A stretch of 64,000 bases of DNA from Parietichytrium sp. I65-24A (lineage: Eukaryota > Sar > Bigyra > Thraustochytrida > Thraustochytriidae), in contig BLSF01000006.1 of assembly GCA_012862575.1 (NCBI GenBank), forward strand, positions 186,001 to 250,000. Direction: 5' to 3'. Position 1 is the stretch's first letter. Every line of letters begins with the position of its first letter. The notes beneath the pieces are model-generated. The model ran no database searches. It was not told where the DNA came from and was given only the letters and a program-made list of their open reading frames with translations. A program made the position numbers and the translations under genes. Positions 53,267 to 63,933 of the stretch are shown one piece after another.

Positions 53267-55408
53267 TTAGGCTAAATCGTCTGCTCCACTCAACTTCCAC
53301 ACTCTCCCTGACTTGGTCTTGGATTTTCGTAAACTTTTTTGCAGCTTGCGAGCTGCGAGCAAACGCTCATCCATCACTGCAGGGTCTTCTTCTTCCACCG
53401 CACGGGGAGTAGACAACGTATGGATTGATTTGCGTAGAGGATTCTTGGCGCTGGACTTTCGCGGAGTGCGTTCCTGAGAATGCTTCTGCGCCGTTTCATC
53501 ATTCTCCCGCAAGTTGAGGGATGGTTTGCCCTCTTGGCTAACAGGCTCTGTGCAGTGATTGTCGGATTCCTGACCATGCGATGGAATCGAATGGCGAGAC
53601 CTTCTTGATCGTTCTTGCAAGGTGGGCTCTCCCTCTAACGATTGCACACCAGTTTCTCCATTCGGAGTGGCTTGTGAGACTTCAATTGTGATGCTGTCAA
53701 CCGCGCCAGACGTTGATGTTTCAGGTACTGGCGCGGGATTATGACTGACAGTGAATGCTAACTTTCGTGAGGCTCGTTTGGGCGACGAGACATCCCAGTC
53801 GATTTCCGCTTGTGCGTCAGGGTCTTGAACGACGTCCAGCGAGGCAGCGGCTAGGATCTCGCTTTCGCGGCGATCTCTTTTCGATAGCTTTTGTACAACA
53901 GGTAGTTTAAAAATGACGCTTTTCACCTCCCCCATCGTCTCTTGGAACCTTGCTCTGGACGTTGAAAGTGGGGAAGGGGAGCGTTTTCGGTACGTGCTAG
54001 GAGCGGACGCACGAGCAGATGACGGTCTGCAGAACTTCCATAAAAGCACGGCAGCGATGATTACCCCAATTGCTGAAAGCATGGCAATCGCAACAATTTT
54101 TGTTACGTCGCTTTTTACCTGGCTGACGCGATCAATTTGCTTGAAGGTACTGTTAGGAGCATACCACTCTTCTTCCGTGAAAGAGCTCGTGGAATTGAGG
54201 CAGCCGCGCTCTTCAGTGCAGAAATTCTCGTTTTCGTACTCCTCGCAATTTCCCGACGCGCAGTGCACATTCACTGGAATATTTGCTTGTGTCAAGATTC
54301 CACACATCCCCTTCGTCCGCCCGGTGTTGCGAGCAATTTTGATGAAGCCAGCATCCCCCCACCCTTCGCCCCACTGATTCCGCAAAACCCAAAAGTCCAC
54401 CCCGTCTAAAGTGGTGCCATACCCGACCACAAGTACTGCGTGGTTGACTTCATCGCTGCATTCAGAAGAGTCCAACACTCCAGATTTGTAGTTCTTGAAA
54501 TCCTGGCCGTAGCCGTGAACAGCAACTGCAACGGGCTGGGTGCTGACCGCAAGCTTTAGTGCCTCCTCGGTTTCAGCAATAAACACCACCCCCTCCTGCT
54601 CTGTACTGCTTTGAACCACGCCGGGCTTGCTCGATAGTTTGCAAGAGCTCGCGTCTCCTTGCTCGTGCGTGTACGAGTACGGGTACGTCTCCCCAGTCGT
54701 GATGGCATTCTGCGCAGCGTACTTGAATGAGTAGTAAAAGTTGCCTCCGTTACATGCCTTCTGAAATTCGTCTGTGTCGCACTCAAGAAGCTGATTTTCT
54801 GACAGTGAGATCAGATTCCCTGTATTAATATACATTGCCCCCTCTAAGGCCCCTGTCGCGGCAAATGCCCAGCAAGCGCCGCATCGTCCTTGGCTCTTAA
54901 CGTTACTGACTGCGCCGAACTTGCGCCAGTCGACATAAACCGGGAGATTGTCTTGTCCAAGCACACCAAAGCCGTCCGACGAAGTACGGCTACCTACTTT
55001 TGCCTTCGATCGCAAGAGGTGGGAGTTTGCAGGAGTAATCTTGGTGAATGTGGTCTCTGAAGGCTCGCTCAGGGGTTCGAATCCCCCAGTGAGCGTATCT
55101 GTCTCTATATCTGACAGTGCAGAGAGCACGCTGAGGCCCACCCTGTACGAAGCGCCTTGTTCCAGCAGCTCCTGGTTGCGCTGGAGCACCCACGCGCGTT
55201 TGGACTTGAACAACACAAATCGCGCACTCTCTTCTTCGGGGTCCAAATTGTCGACCTCAAACTCTCGCTTCCAACTCCTCCAGGCGACAGCATCAGGCGA
55301 GCTTGCCTCTCGCAGCTCGCGATTTAGCGAGCCACCATCTTCAACGCTCGTTGCAGCGAGACGCCTTAGCTCTTCCCGAGAGTGCGGGTCCCCGTAAAAC
55401 CACGACAT
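53267..55408 (-). CDS. Papain-family cysteine protease with C-terminal membrane anchor
   Basis: The protein has 713 residues. The ATG at 55408 follows an in-frame stop, so this start is secure unless a leader exon exists. Residues 40-120 resemble an I29 pro-region. The C1A catalytic domain starts near 155 (VYVDWRKFGAVSNVKSQGRC). The catalytic Cys is in GRCGACWAF (about 177), the His in VNHAVLVVGYG (about 322) and the Asn in RNQWGEGWG (about 344), where Gln replaces the usual Ser of NSWG. CNGG and enough Cys residues for disulfides are present. A transmembrane helix lies at about 433-456. The remaining 250 residues are Ser/Arg-rich and disordered, with many SP/TP sites. No N-terminal signal peptide is visible, so the route to the membrane is unclear. 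It may be a type III-like or internally inserted protein. Confidence 0.88.
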   Translation of the reverse strand: MSWFYGDPHSREELRRLAATSVEDGGSLNRELREASSPDAVAWRSWKREFEVDNLDPEEESARFVLFKSKRAWVLQRNQELLEQGASYRVGLSVLSALSDIETDTLTGGFEPLSEPSETTFTKITPANSHLLRSKAKVGSRTSSDGFGVLGQDNLPVYVDWRKFGAVSNVKSQGRCGACWAFAATGALEGAMYINTGNLISLSENQLLECDTDEFQKACNGGNFYYSFKYAAQNAITTGETYPYSYTHEQGDASSCKLSSKPGVVQSSTEQEGVVFIAETEEALKLAVSTQPVAVAVHGYGQDFKNYKSGVLDSSECSDEVNHAVLVVGYGTTLDGVDFWVLRNQWGEGWGDAGFIKIARNTGRTKGMCGILTQANIPVNVHCASGNCEEYENENFCTEERGCLNSTSSFTEEEWYAPNSTFKQIDRVSQVKSDVTKIVAIAMLSAIGVIIAAVLLWKFCRPSSARASAPSTYRKRSPSPLSTSRARFQETMGEVKSVIFKLPVVQKLSKRDRRESEILAAASLDVVQDPDAQAEIDWDVSSPKRASRKLAFTVSHNPAPVPETSTSGAVDSITIEVSQATPNGETGVQSLEGEPTLQERSRRSRHSIPSHGQESDNHCTEPVSQEGKPSLNLRENDETAQKHSQERTPRKSSAKNPLRKSIHTLSTPRAVEEEDPAVMDERLLAARKLQKSLRKSKTKSGRVWKLSGADDLA

Positions 55409-55569
55409 GGCCGCGGCCACCGCCTCGCGTTTCCTCTCTGCCTCCTAACTCCTAACGGGGCGCTCTTCTCACCATGAATTGGAGGCAGATCTGCAAGCCA
55501 AGCCAGCCCACAGCAACCGAAATCCCCCACCCTATTCCACACCGTCGCTCTTCGCAAAGCTGGCCAGCT

Positions 55570-55628
55570 TTTGACCTTTGACTTTTGACCTTTGACCTTT
55601 GACTTTGGACTTTGGACTCTGGACTTGG
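55570..55628. repeat. TTTGACC/TTTGGAC heptamer minisatellite
   Basis: About eight 7-base units that drift from TTTGACC to TTTGGAC along the array, starting about 160 bases upstream of the protease start. Confidence 0.85.
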
Positions 55629-58600
55629 CACGGAACTTGTATCGACGAAGCGTTGCGGACCCACCCAATGAGGCACTCCGATTTCTGTTCTGCTTCAACG
55701 TCGCTACTTTTAAATACGCCACTCTTCGCGTCGCTCTTTACTCTTTACTTTTTGCTTTTCGCTGTCCTGCTATCTCTCTTTTTATGTCTATGTCTCTGTC
55801 TCTTCTGCCTCTCATATTTTTAATATATATAATATATACATGCTCAGTCAAAGCTGGGTATCCGCGCTAGGACCCGATAGGCGTCCTGCGGCCCCTTCTT
55901 TCTTCCTTCACGGCAGGCTCCTAATGGCCGCAGTGCAGGATATTAGGCTTTTCGGCTATTTGGGCGTAGCGGCGTGGTGGGGATGAGGAAGTGAGGATAA
56001 GTGAAGAGGTAGTGCGCTGTTAGGAGCAGAGACTAGGTAGGGTCGGATGGGTGCCTTGGGCGAGGAACTATGAAATGGGGTAGAGAGTGGTAAGGCGAAA
56101 TTCAGATCGACTCTGATGACTCGGAACTCTATGGGACGCTAACGTCCTGTCGGCAATTATATAGGAGTTTGATATAAGATGGTAACAATGCATTATTGGA
56201 ATGCACTAAGGCGAAAGGTGTGCGCCCGATGGGTTGTGTTGGTTTTGTTCGAAACGAAATTTTTTAGAATTTAGTTTGTTTTCTGATTTTTTTTTACACG
56301 ATTAAATTTAATTTTAGTTTGGTGCGTCTTTCTGATAGATGATCGATTGGCAGCGAGGGCTTCGACTCGTCGTGGAAACTACCAGAGTTATGAGAATGAC
56401 GAATTGGCTGTGGGGGAAGGAACGCGTCGTTTCGGTGGACGAGATTTCGCGATTCGTAAATATTCGTCATTCACAATTTAGCATCTTGAGTTTCGCGTGC
56501 AACAGCAGCTGCGAGTAGAGCACCGAGCTCCGATTGCGGAGTGCAGTGCAGTGTCAAGATATGTCAAGAATATGTCAAGATGCGGTTGTGCCTCCAGGCA
56601 GTCCAGACTGTCTATCCATGCACAAAAGACATCACCAGGGGCCTCAGTCGATTTGGAGGTGACGAGCTGTGTGCTCCAGTGGCGCATGCATAGACAGAAT
56701 AGACAGCCATGGTTTTGCTCCGATGGCTTTGATGGCTTTGTGAGCCACAAACTAAGCTTGAAGATAGGAGGAGCGTGTGGTTAGAGCTTGTTGTTTTCCA
56801 CTTCCCCAAGATGTAATGACATGTAAGCTAAGGTCAAGCTCACCTTCTCATAGCAGCAGCAGTCGCTGCGACAGCTAGCATGTGATATAAATACATTGAC
56901 TCTGACTAGTCATCTCAAAAGGCCCGCCATGGACATCATGCATGCATTCATCACGTGTCGTCCCGGTACCGGTACATTCATTTCGAAAGTCATCTTTTGA
57001 CGTGCCGGAGAACAGCACTCTTGACGTTCGTTGTGCATCGAACGCATGAGCTTGTTGCATGCGAGCGGTGGCATGTTAGCTCCCTTCCAGACGTCGGCTA
57101 GCTTTCAAGGTTAGACTTTCTTTCCTTTTTTGGAGTATCGTTCGTTAATGGCTGCGGAGGTATTCCACTGCAGGTACTTTTTCCCAATGGAAGAATCCCG
57201 ACAATAGAGACGTGTGCACCTTGGATGAGCTCAAAAGCGGCCTTGTGACGAATAAAGTCAAGAACACAAGGTAAAAACTAGTCACGTAAGCGTCTCAGTG
57301 ACGAGATACGTCCGGAAGACCAGGTAAAAGTTTGTAGTCTTCTAACAATGAAGTAATGTGCGCTAGCACGTAGTACTGAGTACAGTGCCTAGCACACAAA
57401 AATGAAAGAGGGACGAAACGAAACGGTGGTGGTGGCAGTGGTGGCATTGGCGCTTTAGGTAAGTCTGAGGAAGCTTTAAACTTTCCTGACTGTGAATATC
57501 TGTGAATTCTAAATGGATTGAATCGTGTTTCAAGATTAGAGGGGTGTGTGGGTCCCGCGTTCACTAGTTCTCATCATCAAAGTGTCAAAATGCGACTTCC
57601 GAAAGAGGGATTTGCACAAAAACAAGTGATCTTGGGCGGGAGGAGGTGACCTCAGAAATCGTTCAAACTAGGTGCCATCAATGCAGCTCTTTGGGAGACT
57701 GGCATTTTAAGTCCAGTAAACAGAGGACGGGCTGCTGAACTTTCCCTCGCTCGCTATATTTTATATCCTTCCTTCAGGTCAAGCCGCTTCTCATTGCTTT
57801 GAAGTGCGAGTACACCGCCGTAGAAGTACGAATAACACCAAGCTGCCTTGCTCGCCCAAATCAAGCGTTCAGTAAGTGTATGGGAATTTCCATGCCGCCA
57901 CTTTCGCCGTGAGGAATCGACGCACGATCTCCTTGTGTACGTCATGTTGCTCGTTCTTGTCCAAGTCCGCGAAAGATTGATGACCACGACTCACAATGCA
58001 AGCCAGAAATATCGTGCGCCAAACGAGAATTTTCCTGTGGATTTCACAAACGTTTGGACCGCAGTCAAGCCCCGCTCCAAAGCGAGAGAAACTTTCCGTG
58101 CTCCGCACAAGGCGCATAAACGAACAGTTACCATTACCCAGCACCAACTTAAATGCCTTCGTACAACCTTCACAAGCGCACCACTATCCCTTGCTAATCA
58201 GGCCACTAATGAACGAGATTTTTTCGCTATTTTTGAGTGTGCACCACCAGCTACCATGAGCTCCTCCTGCGCCCGTGCTGAGGGGAAAAGCAAACCCGAA
58301 AGTTGTGAATACACGATTCGAATCTCGCGCAGAGACGCAGCGCTGTTGCGACTGGAAGATGGTTTTTCATTCCTATCTGTTCCTTCTCTGCTGTTTACAT
58401 CTGCGTCATCAACAAGGTACTGACAGTCAGTCCTGAGTGCATTACCAACAATCGCTGTGGTTATTTTATGGCTTGGACTTAGAAGAGCGTACTAGTACTC
58501 ACAGTCAGCCTGTCTACTATTATTGTACAAGTGCATAATAGTGAAACTCCTCTTGGAAGTGAATGGTGCACTTCATTTCTTTCCTTTCAAAATGCGTATC

Positions 58601-58672
58601 TTGGAAAGAAACTGCCAAAGGTGTAAAGAACATTCCGCGGAAGTTAAAGTTTGAACCGATGCGTCGTCGAGC

Positions 58673-58706
58673 GTAATTGTAATTGCAATTGTAATTGCAA
58701 CAATTG
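58673..58706. repeat. GTAATT/GCAATT repeat
   Basis: Alternating GTAATT and GCAATT hexamers that are partly self-complementary (AATTGCAATT). Confidence 0.75.
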
Positions 58707-59284
58707 CTCCCACGAATATTAGCGAGAATGAAAGAGCTGCTCGTTCAACAAGTTGCTTTGATCTAAAATTAAAAAAAAAGAAAAAAAAACATATCCTCCT
58801 GGAGGTTCGCGCGTGTGGTTCGTTTCTTCAGGCGTGAAGCTCCAACACTCGTGCCATTCGGTTTCACCCTGTATGCTAGAGCTTCTTTGGTCGGAACCCA
58901 GCTCAAGAACCCATCGCAGAACCGTAGAACCCGTCCCAGAACCGGCCACTAGCCTGCCCACATAGCCAACCCATCTAACCCATCCCAAAATTTCAAACCA
59001 AGAGAGCCTATCCAGGTAATACCATAAACTCTAACCCTTCCCCCAACATTGAGTCGTGTCCTCACAGCTAGCCAGTACTCAAAGTAAGTGTCCCCGCACG
59101 AACCCACAATAGCCAACAATAATCCCTTATTACTAATCAATAACCACAGTCCCCCACAGTCCCCCACAGTCCTCTATATCTCTACAGGGGCAACAAGCAA
59201 GTGACAAGCAATAAACGAAACCCCACAAAGACTTGGAGAGAGAAAGAAAGAAATAAAGAAATAAAGAAAGAGGCGACAGAAAAA

Positions 59285-60109
59285 ATGAGGTTCAAGGCGC
59301 GGCTAGAACTGGGCGGTCTGCAGACACTGAGTGCAGTGGCGCAGTGTCTGGAGAAAGTGTGCAAGGAGTGCGTGGTGCACCTGACGGAGAGCAGTTTTGA
59401 GTTCCGCAAGAGGCTGGACGCGGACTCGGAGGTGCAGGTGTTCGCGAAAGTGGGCAGCGAGGTGTTCTCGGAATTTAGGATCGAGAGCAAGGCGAAGAAC
59501 ACGATTTCGTTCCTCATCGGAGTGAAGAATTTGATCGGAGCGTTTAGATCGGCGGGGCAAGGGGAGGAGACCGTTTTCAAGCTGACCAAGAAGGACAATG
59601 TGCCATGCTTCACGGTGATTGCGGATACGCCGAATGGGCTGAGCGTGACACAGGACGTACCTATAATGCGGCTAATCTCGATGGACGGGATGGAGGATTA
59701 TAGAGAGCCTGCGCTCCCGCAGCCGTCCATTACCATGGCTTTCCCCGATCCGCGGCATGTGCGAATGGTGCTGGAGCGCATGAAGGCGTTGGACAAGCAC
59801 GTTGTGATCGAGTTCAATAGGGCGGGAAAGCTCACTTTCAAGGTGCAGACGGAGGTCGTGTGCACGCGGACCGTGTACCAAGGGCTTCACATCGAGTCAA
59901 GTGACTTGCCGCTCGACAAAGGAAAAACGAGCGTGATGGTCAACATCAACGAGTTCCTCAGCGTCCTGCAATTCGCCAATGCAAACTATGATAAAGTCTT
60001 TATATGCCCGGTGGAGTCCAATGCTTTGGTTTTGTTCGTCGCATTCGAGGAAGAGATAGGAACGATGACTTATCTGTGCCCTCTCGTCGACCCCAGCGAC
60101 TTTGAGTGA
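59285..60109 (+). CDS. HUS1: Checkpoint clamp subunit HUS1
   Basis: The protein has 274 residues and is single-exon, starting at the ATG at 59285 after a purine-rich leader. It has the length and layout of HUS1 (human 280). It starts MRFKARLELGG and has NTISFLIGVKNLIGAFRSA, KLTKKDNVPCFTV, a TQDVPI strand, LPQPSITMAFPDPRHVRMVL, ERMKALDKHVVIE and the strand FKVQTEVVCTRTVY. HUS1 forms the 9-1-1 ring with RAD9 and RAD1, loaded by RAD17-RFC at damaged DNA to activate ATR. PCNA also has this fold, but PCNA lacks this motif series and has a different C-terminus, so HUS1 is preferred. It converges on the BTB gene. Confidence 0.88.
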   Translation: MRFKARLELGGLQTLSAVAQCLEKVCKECVVHLTESSFEFRKRLDADSEVQVFAKVGSEVFSEFRIESKAKNTISFLIGVKNLIGAFRSAGQGEETVFKLTKKDNVPCFTVIADTPNGLSVTQDVPIMRLISMDGMEDYREPALPQPSITMAFPDPRHVRMVLERMKALDKHVVIEFNRAGKLTFKVQTEVVCTRTVYQGLHIESSDLPLDKGKTSVMVNINEFLSVLQFANANYDKVFICPVESNALVLFVAFEEEIGTMTYLCPLVDPSDFE

Positions 60110-60372
60110 TTATACCACACAGTTCTCGTCGCCGGGTATTGGTACCACCCGAGTTCGCGCTGTACACTTGCAACCATCGTTTCGGCCCAAGTTTGTCATA
60201 TATTTTAGCATATCATTGAACATTGAAAAAAAAAAGGTTTCCTAGCACAATTGCAGAAAACGGACCTTGGGTCGACCGAGACGTCTTTCCAAGGATCATT
60301 CGAGATGAAAGGGCGAAATTTTGAAGACAATTAGAGGTATTGATGATAAAAGTGTACAAATCACGGTCATTT

Positions 60373-63300
60373 TCAATATGTGTGCTGAGAATGGGTCCCA
60401 TAGGTCGTCTGGTATGGGTACATTTTCCCATTCCCTTGCCGATCGGCTGGGGCATACGAATCCTCGGTGCCACGATCTGCGTTATAATCGCCGTACGAGC
60501 TCCCCCCGATTGCTGGTATATACACGGAATTCTGCGTTCCCTCATACCCTTTGGCTACGTTGCTCTGATTCGGAACTGGAACCCAATATTGGTGTCCATA
60601 TGTGCCGGTGGTGGAGCTCCCATACGACGCCTCGTATCCTCCTCCGTAAGGAGACGAGTTTTCATAAGGGCTGTTGTATTGACGTCCAAAGCCAACACCG
60701 TTGTACTGCTCGTCTGCCCTTCCACGGTAACTCGACTCCCCATACCCTCCTGATTGTTCTCTGCTTTGATAATAGGGCTGTCGATTGAGGTATTGCGGCT
60801 GTTGATTCTGCTGCGCCTGATACGGGTACGCTTCCGGAGCTTGATAAAAGTTCTGTGCCGCTGGGGAATACACCGTTCCATCCGGAGACTTTGGCTGCTG
60901 GTGTTGAAGATTTGATGAAGGCGAGTCTGGGATGTCATAGTCTCTAGCGCCCCGCGAAGGCGACTTGGGACTCTGAATCGACGATTTGTTGGTGGCCTTG
61001 GACTTTGCACCTCTTGGAACTTTGAGCGGGTTTAGGACACCAGGTGATCTCTCTGCGGATGCAGTCTTTTCTTCCATATTGTTGGAACCAAGCCACTCTA
61101 GTAGCTCCTGTCCATACTCCATCGCCGCACTAGTTACTTTTGCGACTCCAACGCCTTGCTTTTGAGTACCACTTTGCGACGGCCGGATTTCGCCGCGTAC
61201 ACACAAGACCATTCGCACCCTCATAAATGGTTTTGAGACGGGCTTGGATGTTGGTGACGAGTTTGTGTCGTCAGCGACGTAGAACCGGTACATATAGTCC
61301 GGCCCTCCAGGGTAAGGCCGTAGTGATTTGGGCAGCTGCACCCAACTGCTCTCTTTGGCTGCAAGCATGTCGCAGTTATGGAAGACTACGGCTCCAGTTA
61401 CCAGCGGTCCACCGTTTCCCCAGACATCCATCAAGAGCTTTCCGTACCCCTGCACAGCCTGCGCCCGAATGCTTTCGCCCTTTCTTACATGGACGACGAG
61501 AGGCTCGGCCCCTCTGAAAAGTGTTTCCTGAAGATTGACATACACTTTCTCCTCGCCGGTCGGCTGTTGGGAAGGACCCTTTTGATCCGTCGCCTTGAGA
61601 TCTGGCGCTGGGGTTGGCACTGGAGCAATTGCGACAGTGAGGGCGTCCGTTCCCTGTTTCGGCCACACAAAGTCAGGAGGAAACATGTAGTCATGCATTC
61701 CCATGCGCTTGGCAGCATCTTTCAAAGCTTCAAAACGGAATTTGTCGCAATTGATGAGTAGTTCCTCCAAGCGCAAGTTTGTCCGGGCGAACTCGAGGAT
61801 GATTGCAAAGCTATTTGGATGAACGTCGTCGAAGAACAGAGTTCCAGGTGTCTGAGTTTTTCCGAACAGCTTTTCATACAAGACACTTTTGGGAAAACGC
61901 TCAAACACTTGCGGCACAAAACGAAACATTCGACCCCCTGCCGCCAGCCGGACGGGGTACTGAGCACTACTTTGCAATAAACTTCCCGAATGAGAAACGA
62001 CCATTGCCAATGGTTCCTGGAAGTGGCGTTGCTGGCTGATTCCTTGCTGCTCTTTCAAAATGTCCAACAACGTTTCCGTGGTGAACTCATTTGCGCACAG
62101 GTCTCTCAAGAGATCATTGTCCATCTTCCCGCCAACTAATCGCACTAGCTGACTCAAAACGTTCGAGTCAATTGAGAATGCCTCACTCACTTCGGTGCGA
62201 GTCTGCACCTGGGCTTCTGAAGTCTTCTTCTTTGAAGGCTTTTTCCGTGGTGGTTCGGAGGGTGCAAGATATGTCAGTGTTTGCCCTGAATACGTGTTTT
62301 GGGGCTGCGCAATGCCGGCATCTTCGTGAATCTTGCTCATTATGTGGCTACCAGATCTCTCACTTCGGTGGGTAGATGCTCTCGAACTCAAACTGACGGC
62401 CTCTCCTTCTTCTTCCTTTTCCCCCTTCTGCTCTGTTACCAGCTCCTGTTCTGGTTGAAAGGAGATAAAGTCGTATGACTCTGTTGAAATAATGACTGGC
62501 TTGAGATTCTGTTCTTTTGACGAACGTTTGCGAAGGTCATTGTTGATTAAATGATCCTCGAAATCTTCCTCCCGCTTCGAATGCAATTCTGCGCCATCCT
62601 TAGACTCGCCTTTTTCCGTTCGGCCGGATGGCTCTTGCTCAGAAGGGAGCTCAATCTCTTCTTGTCGCTCAGAGTGATTCGATGTGCGATTGTTTTGATG
62701 GTCGTCGTCCCCAACGTGACTCTGGTTTTCAAATTCATCCGACAAGAATTTTTCATTTGCCACGGCCACTTTATCTTCCCATTCCCAGCCGGATTCCGAT
62801 CTTGATTCTGCTTGAGTATCGCCAGGAGTTGGGCCTTCGGTTGTCGCTTCTAATTTACTAGCCTCTGGCGATTTGTCTGCTGGTTCAGGCAAACTATCAC
62901 CAGCAGACTCGCTCTGTTCCTGCTCGAGGATGTTTGTCTTGTTTTCTTCTCTCGAGGACGATCTCCCACTGAGTTCTTTCGAGCTTGCGCTGTTTGAGGC
63001 CCTAAATGAAATTTGTCCTGAATGTTCATCAGAGCCTTCACTATGGGAAAGTTTGCCCGTATCAAGTTCGCCGCTCCCAGCTTCAGTGCTGTGGTATGTC
63101 TCGTTCTCCTCCCGAGTCTTGTCTGCTACGCTAGTTTCAGGTTCTGGTTCAGTCTCTGTCAGATGCTCGGGGATATCGTTTTCACCCGCTGGTGACTTGT
63201 CCAGCGCCCCTTCATCAACTTCGCTGTGTTTGTCACGTTCACTCAGATCAGGCTGTCCCCTTTTCGGCTCTCCAGATCGACTTGAGTTGAGCTCTTGTGC

Positions 63301-63933
63301 GTTCGAAGGCGTGGTGGCTGCTGAAAGTTCTGCATTGGCTTGATCCGCTACCACGTCGGGCAAACTTGAGTCGTCGGATTCTTGAGGAGCGGTGTTCTGA
63401 TGTGTGGTAGCCTCCAGCTCTGTCGCATCGGGCGACTTCTCTTCTTCCTCTTTGCGATCTTCTTCGTTCAATTCGATAACTCCCGATGCTATAATAGTTT
63501 CCTTCTCTTCATTCCCTTCTCTGTCGTCTGCTGCAGCCGTCACCTCCTCTTGAACACTATGCCCCTGAACCTTCTCTTCCTCCGAGTCATCGGGGTTGAC
63601 TACGGTATCAGGCTCTGGGGTCAGCTGCGCACTATCTCCTCCATCGCCCAGCTCGGGAGTGACATCCTCCGTGGCTTGCCGATCGTCCGCGACACTATTC
63701 CCGCTTTCAGCCTCGGCACTATCATTTGCCTCTGAAGCATCTGTTGCATTCTCCGGTTCAACATTTTCATCCGCCGTCTCCACGACATCTCCCGTGGCAG
63801 TTTCACCCTCTGCTCCAGCGTCAGCCTCCGATCCACCGGCATCTTGTGCATCAGCCTGTCCCTCATTTTGTCCATCTCTTGGCGATGGCGCATCGCTGGG
63901 AACGGCGTTCCCTTCATCGCCCTGATCGTCCAT
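60373..63933 (-). CDS. BTB/POZ-domain protein with acidic N-terminus and prion-like tail
   Basis: The protein has 1,186 residues and is single-exon, from the ATG at 63933 (only a GTG upstream). Residues 1-520 are dominated by Glu, Ser, Asp and Thr and are almost certainly disordered. At about 658-760 is a BTB fold of the T1/KCTD kind: VRLAAGGRMFRFVPQVFERFP, then GTLFFDDVHPNSFAIILEFAR, and AAKRMGM. A folded stretch of about 800-930 (VYVNLQETLFRGAEPLVVHV, GGPLVTGAVVFHNCDML) is not recognised. The last 200 residues are rich in Gln, Tyr, Gly, Asn and Ser with YGG and SYG spacing, typical of prion-like, phase-separating tails. BTB folds oligomerise and often bind Cullin 3. The cellular role cannot be inferred beyond scaffolding. 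Confidence 0.78.
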   Translation of the reverse strand: MDDQGDEGNAVPSDAPSPRDGQNEGQADAQDAGGSEADAGAEGETATGDVVETADENVEPENATDASEANDSAEAESGNSVADDRQATEDVTPELGDGGDSAQLTPEPDTVVNPDDSEEEKVQGHSVQEEVTAAADDREGNEEKETIIASGVIELNEEDRKEEEEKSPDATELEATTHQNTAPQESDDSSLPDVVADQANAELSAATTPSNAQELNSSRSGEPKRGQPDLSERDKHSEVDEGALDKSPAGENDIPEHLTETEPEPETSVADKTREENETYHSTEAGSGELDTGKLSHSEGSDEHSGQISFRASNSASSKELSGRSSSREENKTNILEQEQSESAGDSLPEPADKSPEASKLEATTEGPTPGDTQAESRSESGWEWEDKVAVANEKFLSDEFENQSHVGDDDHQNNRTSNHSERQEEIELPSEQEPSGRTEKGESKDGAELHSKREEDFEDHLINNDLRKRSSKEQNLKPVIISTESYDFISFQPEQELVTEQKGEKEEEGEAVSLSSRASTHRSERSGSHIMSKIHEDAGIAQPQNTYSGQTLTYLAPSEPPRKKPSKKKTSEAQVQTRTEVSEAFSIDSNVLSQLVRLVGGKMDNDLLRDLCANEFTTETLLDILKEQQGISQQRHFQEPLAMVVSHSGSLLQSSAQYPVRLAAGGRMFRFVPQVFERFPKSVLYEKLFGKTQTPGTLFFDDVHPNSFAIILEFARTNLRLEELLINCDKFRFEALKDAAKRMGMHDYMFPPDFVWPKQGTDALTVAIAPVPTPAPDLKATDQKGPSQQPTGEEKVYVNLQETLFRGAEPLVVHVRKGESIRAQAVQGYGKLLMDVWGNGGPLVTGAVVFHNCDMLAAKESSWVQLPKSLRPYPGGPDYMYRFYVADDTNSSPTSKPVSKPFMRVRMVLCVRGEIRPSQSGTQKQGVGVAKVTSAAMEYGQELLEWLGSNNMEEKTASAERSPGVLNPLKVPRGAKSKATNKSSIQSPKSPSRGARDYDIPDSPSSNLQHQQPKSPDGTVYSPAAQNFYQAPEAYPYQAQQNQQPQYLNRQPYYQSREQSGGYGESSYRGRADEQYNGVGFGRQYNSPYENSSPYGGGYEASYGSSTTGTYGHQYWVPVPNQSNVAKGYEGTQNSVYIPAIGGSSYGDYNADRGTEDSYAPADRQGNGKMYPYQTTYGTHSQHTY

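Larger units (their letters stand above)
55409..59284. other. 3.9 kb divergent spacer, protease to HUS1
   Basis: No supported gene. The spacer includes a TTTGACC minisatellite, AT-rich sequence near 55810-55835, GTAATTGCAATT repeats and an A-rich run at about 58768-58788. One AGTACTCACAGTCAG motif is at 58494. A 191-codon plus-strand open frame at 57848-58423 has no protein-family features. Confidence 0.55.

Noticed and set aside
55060-55100. tRNA T-arm-like sequence GGGGTTCGAATCCCCC with flanking complementary CGCTCA/TGAGCG
   Set aside because: It lies inside the protease coding frame, and no D-arm, anticodon arm or acceptor stem can be formed around it.
57848-58423. 191-codon plus-strand open frame in the protease-HUS1 spacer
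   Set aside because: Composition is like the surrounding non-coding DNA, with no domain or motif and no convincing start context.
59285-60109. First reading as PCNA
   Set aside because: Order and wording of the strands, length and C-terminus fit HUS1 better than PCNA.
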